From: Synaphobranchus kaupii | Lineage: Eukaryota > Chordata > Actinopteri > Anguilliformes > Synaphobranchidae | NCBI GenBank assembly: GCA_029718625.1 | Contig: CM056376.1 | Coordinates: 110,651,576-110,715,575, forward strand | DNA: 64,000 nt | Direction: 5' to 3' | Part shown: positions 1 through 12,084 of the stretch, piece after piece | Layout: every line of letters starts with the position of its first letter | Numbering within the stretch: position 1 is the first letter of the stretch | Notes under the pieces: generated by a model | The model's database searches: none | The model's input: the letters and a program-made list of their open reading frames with translations, nothing else | What the model was told of the DNA's origin: nothing | Made by a program: the position numbers and the translations under genes

Positions 1-292
1 AGTAGCGTGGTTGGGGCTTAGGGAAGCATGTGATTTAGGGAGTAGGGAGGCCATATGGTTTTGGGTAGACGTGCGCAGTTCCAGCCCTGGAGGGGCTGTA
101 TGTATGCTGGGTTTTGATGTGGTTTCCAAGGTCTAAATTGGCTGCTGATTGAAAGGGAATTCTGAATATGGGCAGACACTGCAGCGTTCCAGATCTGGAG
201 TTGGGGAACAGGGAGTCAGTTTGGCAGCAACTGGGGACAAATCACAGACTGCACAGTCAATCCTTGGCTCCCTAATAATAATAACAGGCCAT
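1..292. other. Unique flank left of the minisatellite
   Basis: This stretch is not part of the 33-bp array and shows no convincing exon or known repeat. It ends in a short AAT-type run followed by acag at about 272-287. A similar but longer AAT run lies just beyond the other end of the array. The minus-strand frame of the array runs into this flank without a stop until 133 and is listed separately. Confidence 0.6.
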
Positions 293-306
293 GTAGTAGG
301 ACACAT
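133..306 (-). CDS. Speculative cysteine-rich open tail in frame with the minisatellite
   Basis: The minus-strand frame that reads CPNKKDCPGS in the minisatellite leaves the array near 306. It stays open for 57 more non-repetitive codons before a stop at 133. The tail has paired cysteines (CAVC, then a lone C, then CSVCP) and ends in NQQPI. It could be the C-terminus of a protein whose middle is the array, or a chance open frame. No promoter, start codon, splice site or homologue is visible. Single-base insertions in the array move the frame several times, which argues against one continuous protein. Confidence 0.12.
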   Translation of the reverse strand: MCPTTWPVIIIREPRIDCAVCDLSPVAAKLTPCSPTPDLERCSVCPYSEFPFNQQPI

Positions 307-2030
307 AGACCCAGGGCAGTCCTTCTTATTAGGGCACACAGACCCAGGGCAGTCCTTCTTATTAGGGCACACAGACCTAGGGTAGTCCTTCTTATTAGGG
401 CACATAGACCCAGGGCAGTCCTGCTTATTAGGGCACACAGACCTAGGGCAGTCCTTCTTATTAGGGCACATAGACCCAGGGCAGTCCTGCTTATTAGGGC
501 GCACAGACCTAAGGCAGTCCTTGCTATTAGGGCACATAGACCCAGGGCAGTCCTTCTTATTAGGGCACATAGACCCAGGGCAGTCCTTCTTATAAGGGCA
601 CACAGACCCAGGGCAGTCCTTCTTATTAGGGCACATAGACTCAGGGCAGTCCTTCTTATTAGGGCACATAGACCCAGGACAGTCCTTCTTATTAGGGCAC
701 ATAGACTCAGGGCAGTCCTTCTTATTAGGGCACACAGACCCAGGGCAGTCCTTCTTATTAGGGCACATAGACCCAGGACAGTCCTTCTTATTAGGGCACA
801 TAGACTCAGGACAGTCCTTCTTATTAGGGCACACAGACCCAGGGCAGTCCTTCTTATTAGGGCACATAGACCCAGGGCAGTCCTTCTTATTAGGGCACAT
901 AGACCCCAGGACAGTCCTTCTTATTAGGGCACACAGACCCAGGGCAGTCCTTCTTATTAGGGCACATAGACCCAGGGCAGTCCTTGCTATTAGGGCACAT
1001 AGACCCAGGGCAGTCCTTCTTATTAGGGCACATAGACCCAGGGCAGTCCTTCTTATTAGGGCACACATACCTAGGGCAGTCCTTCTTATTAGGGCACACA
1101 GACCCAGGGCAGTCCTTCTTATTAGGGCACACAGACCTAGGGCAGTCCCTTCTTATTAGGGCACACAGACCCAGGGCAGTCCTTCTTATTAGGGCACACA
1201 GACCCAGGGCAGTCCTTCTTATTAGGGCACACAGACCCAGGGCAGTCCTTCTTATTAGGGCACACAGACCCAGGACAGTCCTTCTTATTAGGGCACACAG
1301 ACCCAGGGCAGTCCTTCTTATTAGGGCACACATACTCAGGGCAGTCTTTGCTATTAGGGCACATAGACCCAGGGCAGTCCTTCTTATTAGGGCACACAGA
1401 CTCAGGGCAGTCCTTCTTATTAGGGCACACATACCTAGGGCAGTCCTTCTTATTAGGGCACACAGACCCAGGACAGTCCTTCTTATTAGGGCACACAGAC
1501 CTAGGGCAGTCCTTCTTATTAGGGCACACAGACCCAGGGCAGTCCTTCTTATTAGGGCACACAGACCCAGGGCAGTCCTTCTTATTAGGGCACATAGACC
1601 CAGGGCAGTCCTTCTTATTAGGGCACAAAGACCCAGGACAGTCCTTCTTATTAGGGCACACAGACCCAGGACAGTCCTTCTTATTAGGGCACACATACTC
1701 AGGGCAGTCTTTGCTATTAGGGCACATAGACCCAGGGGCAGTCCTTCTTATTAGGGCACACAGACTCAGGGCAGTCCTTCTTATTAGGGCACATAGACCC
1801 AGGGCAGTCCTTCTTATTAGGGCACATAGACCCAGGGCAGTCCTTCTTATTAGGGCACATAGACCCAGGGCAGTCCTTCTTATTAGGGCACATAGACCCA
1901 GGGCAGTCCTTCTTATTAGGGCACATAGACCCAGGGCAGTCCTTCTTATTAGGGCACATAGACCCAGGGCAGTCCTTCTTATTAGGGCACATAGACCCAG
2001 GGCAGTCCTTCTTATTAGGGCACACAGACC

Positions 2031-5000
2031 CACAGCAGTCCTTCTTATTAGGGCACACAGACTCGGGGCAGTCCTTCTTATTAGGGCAGACAGACTCAGG
2101 GCAGTCTTTGCTATTAGGGCACATAGACCCAGGGCAGTCCTTCTTATTAGGGCACATAGACCCAGGACAGTCCTTCTTATTAGGGCACATAGACCCAGGG
2201 CAGTCCTTCTTATTAGGGCACATAGACCCAGGGCAGTCCTTCTTATTAGGGCGCATAGACTCAGGGCAGTCCTTCTTATTAGGGCACATAGACCCAGGGA
2301 AGTCCTTCTTATTAGGGCACATAGACCCAGGGCAGTCCTTCTTATTAGGGCACATAGACCCAGGGCAGTCCTTCTTATTAGGGCACACAGACCCAGGGCA
2401 GTCCTTCTTATTAGGGCACACAGACCCAGGACAGTCCTTCTTATTAGGGCACATAGACCCAGGGCAGTCCTTCTTATTAGGGCACATAGACCCAGGGCAG
2501 TCCTTCTTATTAGGGCACATAGACTCAGGGCAGTCCTTCTTATTAGGGCACATAGACCCAGGGCAGTCCTTCTTATTAGGGCACATAGACCCAGGGCAGT
2601 CCTTCTTATTAGGGCACATAGACCCAGGGCAGTCCTTCTTATTAGGGCACACAGACTCAGGGCAGTCCTTCTTATTAGGGCACATAGACCCAGGGAAGTC
2701 CTTCTTATTAGGGCACATAGACCCAGGGCAGTCCTTCTTATTAGGGCACATAGACCCAGGGCAGTCCTTCTTATTAGGGCACATAGACCCAGGGCAGTCC
2801 TTCTTATTAGGGCACATAGACCCAGGGCAGTCCTTCTTATTAGGGCACATAGACTCAGGGCAGTCCTTCTTATTAGGGCACATAGACCTAGGGCAGTCCT
2901 TCTTATTAGGGCACACAGACCCAGGGCAGTCCTTCTTATTAGGGCACATAGACTCAGGGCAGTCCTTCTTATTAGGGCACATAGACCTAGGGCAGTCCTT
3001 CTTATTAGGGCACACAGACCCAGGGCAGTCCTTCTTATTAGGGCACATAGACCCAGGGCAGTCCCTTCTTATTAGGGCACACAGACTCAGGGCAGTCCTT
3101 CTTATTAGGGCACATAGACCCAGGGCAGTCCTTCTTATTAGGGCACATAGACCCAGGGCAGTCCTTCTTATTAGGGCACATAGACTCAGGGCAGTCCTTC
3201 TTATTAGGGCACATAGACCCAGGGCAGTCCTTCTTATTAGGGCACATAGACCCAGGGCAGTCCTTCTTATTAGGGCACATAGACCCAGGGCAGTCCTTCT
3301 TATTAGGGCACATAGACTCAGGGCAGTCCTTCTTATTAGGGCACATAGACCCAGGGCAGTCCTTCTTATTAGGGCACACAGACCCAGGGCAGTCCTTCTT
3401 ATTAGGGCACACAGACTCAGGGCAGTCCTTCTTATTAGGGCACACAGACTCAGGGCAGTCCTTCTTATTAGGGCACATAGACCCAGAACAGTCCATCTTA
3501 TTAGGGCACACAGACCCATGACGGTCCTTCTTATTAGGGCACATAGACCCAGGGCAGTCCCTTCTTATTAGGGCACACAGACCCAGGACAGTCCTTCTTA
3601 TTAGGGCACACAGACCCAGGGCAGTCCTTCTTATTAGGGCACACAGACCCAGGGCAGTCCTTCTTATTAGGGCACACAGACCCAGGACAGTCCTTCTTAT
3701 TAGGGCACATAGACCCAGAACAGTCCATCTTATTAGGGCACACAGACCCATGACGGTCCTTCTTATTAGGGCACATAGACCCAGGGCAGTCCTTCTTATT
3801 AGGGCACATAGACCCAGAACAGTCCATCTTATTAGGGCACACAGACCCATGACGGTCCTTCTTATTAGGGCACATAGACCCAGGGCAGTCCTTCTTATTA
3901 GGGCACACAGACCCAGGACAGTCCTTCTTATTAGGGCACACAGACCCAGGGCAGTCCTTCTTATTAGGGCACACAGACCCAGGGCAGTCCTTCTTATTAG
4001 GGCACACAGACCCAGGACAGTCCTTCTTATTAGGGCACATAGACCCAGGGCAGTCCTTCTTATTAGGGCACATAGACTCAGGGCAGTCCTTCTTATTAGG
4101 GCACATAGACCCAGGGCAGTCATTCTTATTAGGGCACATAGACCCAGGGCAGTCCTTCTTATTAGGGCACATAAATCCAGGGCAGTCCTTCTTATTAGGG
4201 CACACAGACCCAGGGCAGTCCTTCTTATTAGGGCACATAGACCCAGGGCAGTCCTTCTTATTAGGGCACATAGACCCAGGGCAGTCCTTCTTATTAGGGC
4301 ACATAGACCCAGGGCAGTCCTTCTTATTAGGGCACATAGACTCAGGGCAGTCCTTCTTATTAGGGCACATAGACCCAGGGCAGTCCTTCTTATTAGGGCA
4401 CATAGACTCAGGGCAGTCCTTCTTATTAGGGCACATAGACCCAGGGCAGTCCTTCTTATTAGGGCACATAGACTCAGGGCAGTCCTTCTTATTAGGGCAC
4501 ATAGACCCAGGGCAGTCCTTCTTATTAGGGCACATAGACCCAGGGCAGTCCTTCTTATTAGGGCACATAGACCCAGGGCAGTCCTTCTTATTAGGGCACA
4601 CAGACTCAGGGCAGTCCTTCTTATTAGGGCACATAGACCCAGGGCAGTCCTTCTTATTAGGGCACATAGACTCAGGGCAGTCTTTCTTATTAGGGCACAC
4701 AGACCCAGGGCAGTCCTTCTTATTAGGGCACACAGACCCAGGGCAGTCCTTCTTATTAGGGCACATAGACCCAGGGCAGTCCTTCTTATTAGGGCACACA
4801 GACCCAGGGCAGTCCTTCTTATTAGGGCACACAGACTCAGGGCAGTCTTTGCTATTAGGGCACATAGACCCAGGGCAGTCCTTCTTATTAGGGCACATAG
4901 ACCCAGGGCAGTCCTTATTATTAGGGCACATAGACCCAGGGCAGTCCTTCTTATTAGGGCACATAGATTCAGGGCAGTCCTTCTTATTAGGGCACATAGA

Positions 5001-5167
5001 CCCAGGGCAGTCCTTCTTATTAGGGCACATAGACCCAGGGCAGTCCTTCTTATTAGGGCACATAGACCCAGGGCAGTCCTTCTTATTAGGGCACATAGAC
5101 CCAGGGCAGTCCTTCTTATTAGGGCACATAGACCCAGGGCAGTCCTTCTTATTAGGGCACACAGACC
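2031..5167. repeat. Second-order repeat within the minisatellite, copy A
   Basis: Rare unit variants recur in the same order about 3135 bp (95 units) downstream. Examples are cccacagcag at 2031 and 5168, cattcttatt at 4121 and 7256, and ataaatccag at 4171 and 7306. The array therefore grew partly by copying a block of about 95 units. Exact block limits are approximate. Confidence 0.85.
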
Positions 5168-8100
5168 CACAGCAGTCCTTCTTATTAGGGCACACAGACT
5201 CGGGGCAGTCCTTCTTATTAGGGCAGACAGACTCAGGGCAGTCTTTGCTATTAGGGCACATAGACCCAGGGCAGTCCTTCTTATTAGGGCACATAGACCC
5301 AGGACAGTCCTTCTTATTAGGGCACATAGACCCAGGGCAGTCCTTCTTATTAGGGCACATAGACCCAGGGCAGTCCTTCTTATTAGGGCGCATAGACTCA
5401 GGGCAGTCCTTCTTATTAGGGCACATAGACCCAGGGAAGTCCTTCTTATTAGGGCACATAGACCCAGGGCAGTCCTTCTTATTAGGGCACATAGACCCAG
5501 GGCAGTCCTTCTTATTAGGGCACACAGACCCAGGGCAGTCCTTCTTATTAGGGCACACAGACCCAGGACAGTCCTTCTTATTAGGGCACATAGACCCAGG
5601 GCAGTCCTTCTTATTAGGGCACATAGACCCAGGGCAGTCCTTCTTATTAGGGCACATAGACTCAGGGCAGTCCTTCTTATTAGGGCACATAGACCCAGGG
5701 CAGTCCTTCTTATTAGGGCACATAGACCCAGGGCAGTCCTTCTTATTAGGGCACATAGACCCAGGGCAGTCCTTCTTATTAGGGCACACAGACTCAGGGC
5801 AGTCCTTCTTATTAGGGCACATAGACCCAGGGAAGTCCTTCTTATTAGGGCACATAGACCCAGGGCAGTCCTTCTTATTAGGGCACATAGACCCAGGGCA
5901 GTCCTTCTTATTAGGGCACATAGACCCAGGGCAGTCCTTCTTATTAGGGCACATAGACCCAGGGCAGTCCTTCTTATTAGGGCACATAGACTCAGGGCAG
6001 TCCTTCTTATTAGGGCACATAGACCTAGGGCAGTCCTTCTTATTAGGGCACACAGACCCAGGGCAGTCCTTCTTATTAGGGCACATAGACTCAGGGCAGT
6101 CCTTCTTATTAGGGCACATAGACCTAGGGCAGTCCTTCTTATTAGGGCACACAGACCCAGGGCAGTCCTTCTTATTAGGGCACATAGACCCAGGGCAGTC
6201 CTTCTTATTAGGGCACACAGACTCAGGGCAGTCCTTCTTATTAGGGCACATAGACCCAGGGCAGTCCTTCTTATTAGGGCACATAGACCCAGGGCAGTCC
6301 TTCTTATTAGGGCACATAGACTCAGGGCAGTCCTTCTTATTAGGGCACATAGACCCAGGGCAGTCCTTCTTATTAGGGCACATAGACCCAGGGCAGTCCT
6401 TCTTATTAGGGCACATAGACCCAGGGCAGTCCTTCTTATTAGGGCACATAGACTCAGGGCAGTCCTTCTTATTAGGGCACATAGACCCAGGGCAGTCCTT
6501 CTTATTAGGGCACACAGACCCAGGGCAGTCCTTCTTATTAGGGCACACAGACTCAGGGCAGTCCTTCTTATTAGGGCACACAGACTCAGGGCAGTCCTTC
6601 TTATTAGGGCACATAGACCCAGAACAGTCCATCTTATTAGGGCACACAGACCCATGACGGTCCTTCTTATTAGGGCACATAGACCCAGGGCAGTCCTTCT
6701 TATTAGGGCACACAGACCCAGGACAGTCCTTCTTATTAGGGCACACAGACCCAGGGCAGTCCTTCTTATTAGGGCACACAGACCCAGGGCAGTCCTTCTT
6801 ATTAGGGCACACAGACCCAGGACAGTCCTTCTTATTAGGGCACATAGACCCAGAACAGTCCATCTTATTAGGGCACACAGACTCATGACGGTCCTTCTTA
6901 TTAGGGCACATAGACCCAGGGCAGTCCTTCTTATTAGGGCACATAGACCCAGAACAGTCCATCTTATTAGGGCACACAGACCCATGACGGTCCTTCTTAT
7001 TAGGGCACATAGACCCAGGGCAGTCCTTCTTATTAGGGCACACAGACCCAGGACAGTCCTTCTTATTAGGGCACACAGACCCAGGGCAGTCCTTCTTATT
7101 AGGGCACACAGACCCAGGGCAGTCCTTCTTATTAGGGCACACAGACCCAGGACAGTCCTTCTTATTAGGGCACATAGACCCAGGGCAGTCCTTCTTATTA
7201 GGGCACATAGACTCAGGGCAGTCCTTCTTATTAGGGCACATAGACCCAGGGCAGTCATTCTTATTAGGGCACATAGACCCAGGGCAGTCCTTCTTATTAG
7301 GGCACATAAATCCAGGGCAGTCCTTCTTATTAGGGCACACAGACCCAGGGCAGTCCTTCTTATTAGGGCACATAGACCCAGGGCAGTCCTTCTTATTAGG
7401 GCACATAGACCCAGGGCAGTCCTTCTTATTAGGGCACATAGACCCAGGGCAGTCCTTCTTATTAGGGCACATAGACTCAGGGCAGTCCTTCTTATTAGGG
7501 CACATAGACCCAGGGCAGTCCTTCTTATTAGGGCACATAGACTCAGGGCAGTCCTTCTTATTAGGGCACATAGACCCAGGGCAGTCCTTCTTATTAGGGC
7601 ACATAGACTCAGGGCAGTCCTTCTTATTAGGGCACATAGACCCAGGGCAGTCCTTCTTATTAGGGCACATAGACCCAGGGCAGTCCTTCTTATTAGGGCA
7701 CATAGACCCAGGGCAGTCCTTCTTATTAGGGCACACAGACTCAGGGCAGTCCCTTCTTATTAGGGCACATAGACCCAGGGCAGTCCTTCTTATTAGGGCA
7801 CATAGACCCAGGGCAGTCCTTCTTATTAGGGCACACAGACTCAGGGCAGTCCTTCTTATTAGGGCACATAGACCCAGGGCAGACCTTCTTATTAGGGCAC
7901 ATAGACCCAGGGCAGTCCTTCTTATTAGGGCACATAGACCCAGGGCAGTCCTTCTTATTAGGGCACATAGACTCAGGGCAGTCTTTCTTATTAGGGCACA
8001 CAGACCCAGGGCAGTCCTTCTTATTAGGGCACACAGACCCAGGGCAGTCCTTCTTATTAGGGCACATAGACCCAGGGCAGTCCTTCTTATTAGGGCACAC

Positions 8101-8470
8101 AGACCCAGGGCAGTCCTTCTTATTAGGGCACACAGACTCAGGGCAGTCTTTGCTATTAGGGCACATAGACCCAGGGCAGTCCTTCTTATTAGGGCACATA
8201 GACCCAGGGCAGTCCTTATTATTAGGGCACATAGACCCAGGGCAGTCCTTCTTATTAGGGCACATAGATTCAGGGCAGTCCTTCTTATTAGGGCACATAG
8301 ACCCAGGGCAGTCCTTCTTATTAGGGCACATAGACCCAGGGCAGTCCTTCTTATTAGGGCACATAGACCCAGGGCAGTCCTTCTTATTAGGGCACACAGA
8401 CCCAGGGCAGTCCTTCTTATTAGGGCACATAGACCCAGGGCAGTCCTTCTTATTAGGGCACATAGACCCA
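5168..8470. repeat. Second-order repeat within the minisatellite, copy B
   Basis: This is the partner of the block at 2031-5167. The markers stay at +3135 to +3137 bp until about 7740. After that the offset becomes 3301 bp: acatagattc is at 4961 and at 8262. This implies five extra units plus one base gained near 7741-7900. That later gain shows the expansion had at least two stages. Confidence 0.8.
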
Positions 8471-9954
8471 GGGCAGTCCTTCTTATTAGGGCACATAGAC
8501 TCAGGGCAGTCCTTCTTATTAGGGCACATAGACCCAGGGCAGTCCTTCTTATTAGGGCACATAGACCCAGGGCAGTCCTTCTTATTAGGGCACATAGACT
8601 CAGGGCAGTCGTTCTTATTAGGGCACATAGACCCAGGGCAGTCCTTCTTATTAGGGCACATAGACCCAGGGCAGTCCTTCTTATTAGGGCACATAGACCC
8701 AGGGCAGTCCTTCTTATTAGGGCACATAGACCCAGGGCAGTCCTTCTTATTAGGGCACATAGACCCAGGGCAGTCCTTCTTATTAGGGCACACAGACCCA
8801 GGGCAGTCCTTCTTATTAGGGCACACAGACTCAGGGCAGTCTTTGCTATTAGGGCACATAGACCCAGGGCAGTCCTTCTTATTAGGGCACACAGACCCAG
8901 GGCAGTCCTTCTTATTAGGGCACACAGACTCAGGGCAGTCTTTGCTATTAGGGCACATAGACCCAGGGCAGTCCTTCTTATTAGGGCACATAGACCCAGG
9001 TCAGTCCTTCTTATTAGGGCACATAGACCCAGGGCAGTCCTTCTTATTAGGGCACACAGACTCAGGGCAGTCCTTCTTATTAGGGCACATTGACCCAGGG
9101 CAGTCCTTCTTATTAGGGCACATAGACCCAGGGCAGTCCTTCTTATTAGGGCACATAGACCCAGGGCAGTCCTTCTTATTAGGGCACATAGACCCAGGGC
9201 AGTCCTTCTTATTAGGGCACATAGACCCAGGGCAGTCCTTCTTATTAGGGCACACAGACCCAGGGCAGTCCTTCTTATTAGGGCACATAGACCCAGGGCA
9301 GTCCTTCTTATTAGGGCACACAGACTCAGGGCAGTCCTTCTTATTAGGGCACATAGACCCAGGGCAGTCCTTCTTATTAGGGCACACAGACCCAGGGCAG
9401 TCCTTCTTATTAGGGCACATAGACCCAGGGCAGTCCTTCTTATTAGGGCACACAGACCCAGGGCAGTCCTTCTTATTAGGGCACACAGACCCAGGGCAGT
9501 CCTTCTTATTAGGGCACACAGACCCAGGGCAGTCCTTCTTATTAGGGCACATATACCCAGGACAGTCCTTCTTATTAGGGCACACAGACCCAGGGCAGTC
9601 CTTCTTATTAGGGCACATAGACGCAGGGCAGTCCTTCTTATTAGGGCACACAGACCTAGGGCAGTCCTTCTTATTAGGGCACACAGACGCAGGGCAGTCC
9701 TTCTTATTAGGGCACACAGACCTAGGGCAGTCCTTCTTATTAGGGCACACAGACTCAGGGCAGTCTTTGCTATTAGGGCACATAGACCCAGAACAGTCCT
9801 TCTTATTAAGGCACACAGACCTAGGGAAGTTCTTACTATTAGGGCACACAGACCCGGGGCAGTCCTTCCTATTAGGGCACATAGACCAAGGACAGTCCTT
9901 GCTAGCAGGGCACATAAGACCCATCAAAGTCTAGTGTGTCTCCTCTTCCAGGAG

Positions 9955-9978
9955 CATAATAATAATAATAATAATAAC
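9955..9978. repeat. (AAT)n tract at the right edge of the array
   Basis: A short AAT microsatellite ending in aacag lies about 30 bp beyond the last recognisable unit. It mirrors the shorter AAT run at about 272-287 on the other side. Confidence 0.85.
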
Positions 9979-10234
9979 AGATCCATTATTAGCTCAGTAT
10001 AATGGTTTTCAGAGATGGGGTGCATGCTTTGTGCACAGACGGGGTAAACCATAGAGTACAGGGAATACAGGGAGAACCTGGCGATCATGCCCACACGTAT
10101 CAGGCCCTTTTTGTCACCCTCCAGCTCCTATTTACCAAGGTCATCCTGTCGACAAGTTCGCTTTAATCGGTGGGTCTGATTTCACTTTCATTTGCGTTGA
10201 GGCACGAAAGGGTTGAGGCACGTGGGCCCACACG

Positions 10235-10450
10235 TTAAAGCGACAGCGTAGCTTAAAGGCGAGGGCTTGCAAAGCTGAGGTTACAGGTTTGATTCCCGTG
10301 TGGGGCACTGCTGTTGCGCCGCTGAGCAAGGAGTTTAATTGGAATGGCTTCAGCTGTATAAATTGATTGCATGTAAAGAGAGCAAGTTGTTCTGGATTGC
10401 ACTGTCTGCTAAATGCTGACATGTTAATGTAAAATGGCATACGAATCACA
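10235..10450 (+). mobile_element. tRNA-derived SINE
   Basis: The tRNA-like head has an A-box-like stretch and a clear B-box-like ggtttgattcc at about 10286-10297. It is followed by the tail found in many fish SINEs: ctgagcaaggagtttaattg, then a diverged ctggattgcactgtctgctaaatg, which matches the usual CTGGATAAGAGCGTCTGCTAAATG. It is diverged and probably old. Confidence 0.75.
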
Positions 10451-10824
10451 GGAATGAAATATACCCTCTGTGTACAGTGCAACATTCAAATTACATGTAC
10501 CACAATGTATGTTCTGAATGTGTTTTGCATATGATCATTTATTGCATATTTGCATGTATTTATAAAGTGATATTTTATATATATGGTTCATGTTTTACAA
10601 TATGTTATATTCAAAAGAGGTGGTTAAGATGTATTTGGTTTGCATGTGGCAAGAGATAAAGGCCTTTCCGTTAAAATATGTCCCTCTCCTGATGGTAAAT
10701 TGGAGAATTATGCAGGCCAAGCTCACCCCTTACTGTTACCATTGATCACAGAGACATTTGCCCCTGTCTCAGGCAGAGCAACATCTGTCAACCCCGCAGA
10801 TACACAATCATTCTGCACTTAATT

Positions 10825-10896
<72 letters not shown>

Positions 10897-12060
10897 TGCA
10901 TGTGAATGCATACAAACACACATGCACACAGATACGAATGCAAACATCCGTTAAAATCTCATTCCTTTACATGTGATTATGTAAATTATGTTTTTATTAT
11001 AGGTTAACATTAAGATTGAGTTGCAAATTATTTTAATTGCATCAAAGAGATTGAAAACGTTTTTTGTTACTAAAATTATTTAACGTGAGGAACACAAAGG
11101 TAACGCATTAGATGTAATCAAGTAGAAAGGGAATCATCTGATATTGTGTGAGCCTTATTTAAATTGGCAGTTGGCACGCCTGATAATCATGCAAAACAAT
11201 AAAAATCGGGTTACTGATAATTATCAAAACAAAGGTAGGTTCCCTGCCTTCTCTATTTGAAGCTCACCAGCCGTTACTGCTACTACACTCAACTGAGCGC
11301 ACAGACACTCGCCAGCGCACGCATTCCTCTCTTATTTAGCACCTCATTTTAACTTCTCGCGCCAGTGCTCGGGGAAAATTAATATAGGTCTCACCTTTCT
11401 GAAGTGTGCCTCCTTTGTCTAAAATGTAATAACTCTGCTGAACGCTCAGTGCCCTGGCTGTCATCTTTCATCATTTTAAATCCCATTATTTAAAATGCAT
11501 TGCTCCCCTTCGCTCTTCTGAACGAACTTACTATTTTAGTTTCGAGGGAAGAGAGAAAGGAACATAAAACGTCCCCAAAGACTCCGCGGGAAGCTTAAAC
11601 GTGACCCCAGTGCATTACCCCATAAGTTACAAGAAGCAATTTCGAGAATGGCGCGTGCTATATATCTACTAGGGAGAAGGTAAGACGCCGTTCAGTCACA
11701 ATGTCCAGGGTACGCAAACAAATTGAGTAAAATGTAACTTGCCAATGAGAGCCGAGGCAGCAGTGAAGGTAGAATACACGACTTGAAATAATGTCAGCTG
11801 AAATTAGAAAAAGATGAGGGTAGCCTACATGTTTTTTTGACGTGGTGGCATGGAGCGATACGCGTCCTCCTGCAAGTGGCCCGACTCCCGCCTCGTTAGT
11901 GCCCCTTTTATGGACTGACGCTTTCCGTGATGATCTCCCGGGGATTTGGCAGAACAGCGGGGAAAAAAGACGCGGATGAATGAAAAGATCATTAGGAACA
12001 CTCCGACTGCGATCCGACCTGGATACGCGCTTTACTCAAAACACCTCTCCTCCAAAACTG
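10451..12060. other. Non-coding stretch with a CA microsatellite
   Basis: I see no supported gene here. It contains a (CA)n run at 10828-10892 and a moderately GC-rich, CpG-containing stretch at about 11270-12060, just upstream of a possible first exon at 12066. No clear TATA box or other core promoter element could be assigned. Confidence 0.6.
10828..10892. repeat. (CA)n microsatellite
   Basis: A nearly pure CA dinucleotide run of about 32 repeats. The short HTHTHT open frames across it are artefacts. Confidence 0.97.
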
Positions 12061-12065
12061 ACAGG

Positions 12066-12084
12066 ATGAGTGGAAGACGACCCT
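12066..12084 (+). CDS. Candidate short first coding exon (MSGRRP...)
   Basis: An ATG at 12066 opens MSGRRP and is followed directly by the strong donor gtgagt at 12085. A CpG-containing stretch lies upstream. SLP-76-family genes often begin with a very short coding exon, and the only plus-strand gene I can assemble downstream is clnk, whose own start I could not find. The phase (one base left over) does not fit directly onto the exon at 34838, so at least one unseen exon would be needed. It could equally be chance or belong to another transcript. Confidence 0.25.

Larger units (their letters stand above)
293..9925. repeat. Giant 33-bp minisatellite, about 290 units
   Basis: The consensus unit on the plus strand is gggcagtccttcttattagg followed by gcacatagaccca, 33 bp in all. 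Variation is concentrated at a few positions: cacat/cacac, accca/actca/accta, ggcag/gacag and cttctta/ttgcta. Edge units are the most diverged, for example near 9790-9915. Because 33 is divisible by 3, long stretches stay open in several frames on both strands. The repeating peptides are MCPNKKDCPGS and LCALIRRTALG on minus, and LLGHIDPGQSF and RAVLLIRAHRP on plus. These long open frames are therefore most simply by-products of the repeat. Extra single bases, such as gtccctt near 1147, 3064, 3560 and 7751, shift the frame. Nearly every unit contains TTAGGG on the plus strand. Confidence 0.98.

Noticed and set aside
3038..7736. Open frames of about 1400 codons on both strands in the array
   Set aside because: They follow from a stop-free 33-bp unit, overlap in several frames and switch peptide (ALIRRTALG to CPNKKDCPGS) at single-base insertions. 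No start context, splice sites or unique sequence supports a gene.
293..9925. CRISPR-like array
   Set aside because: The units are contiguous with no unique spacers, and the setting is vertebrate DNA. It is a minisatellite.
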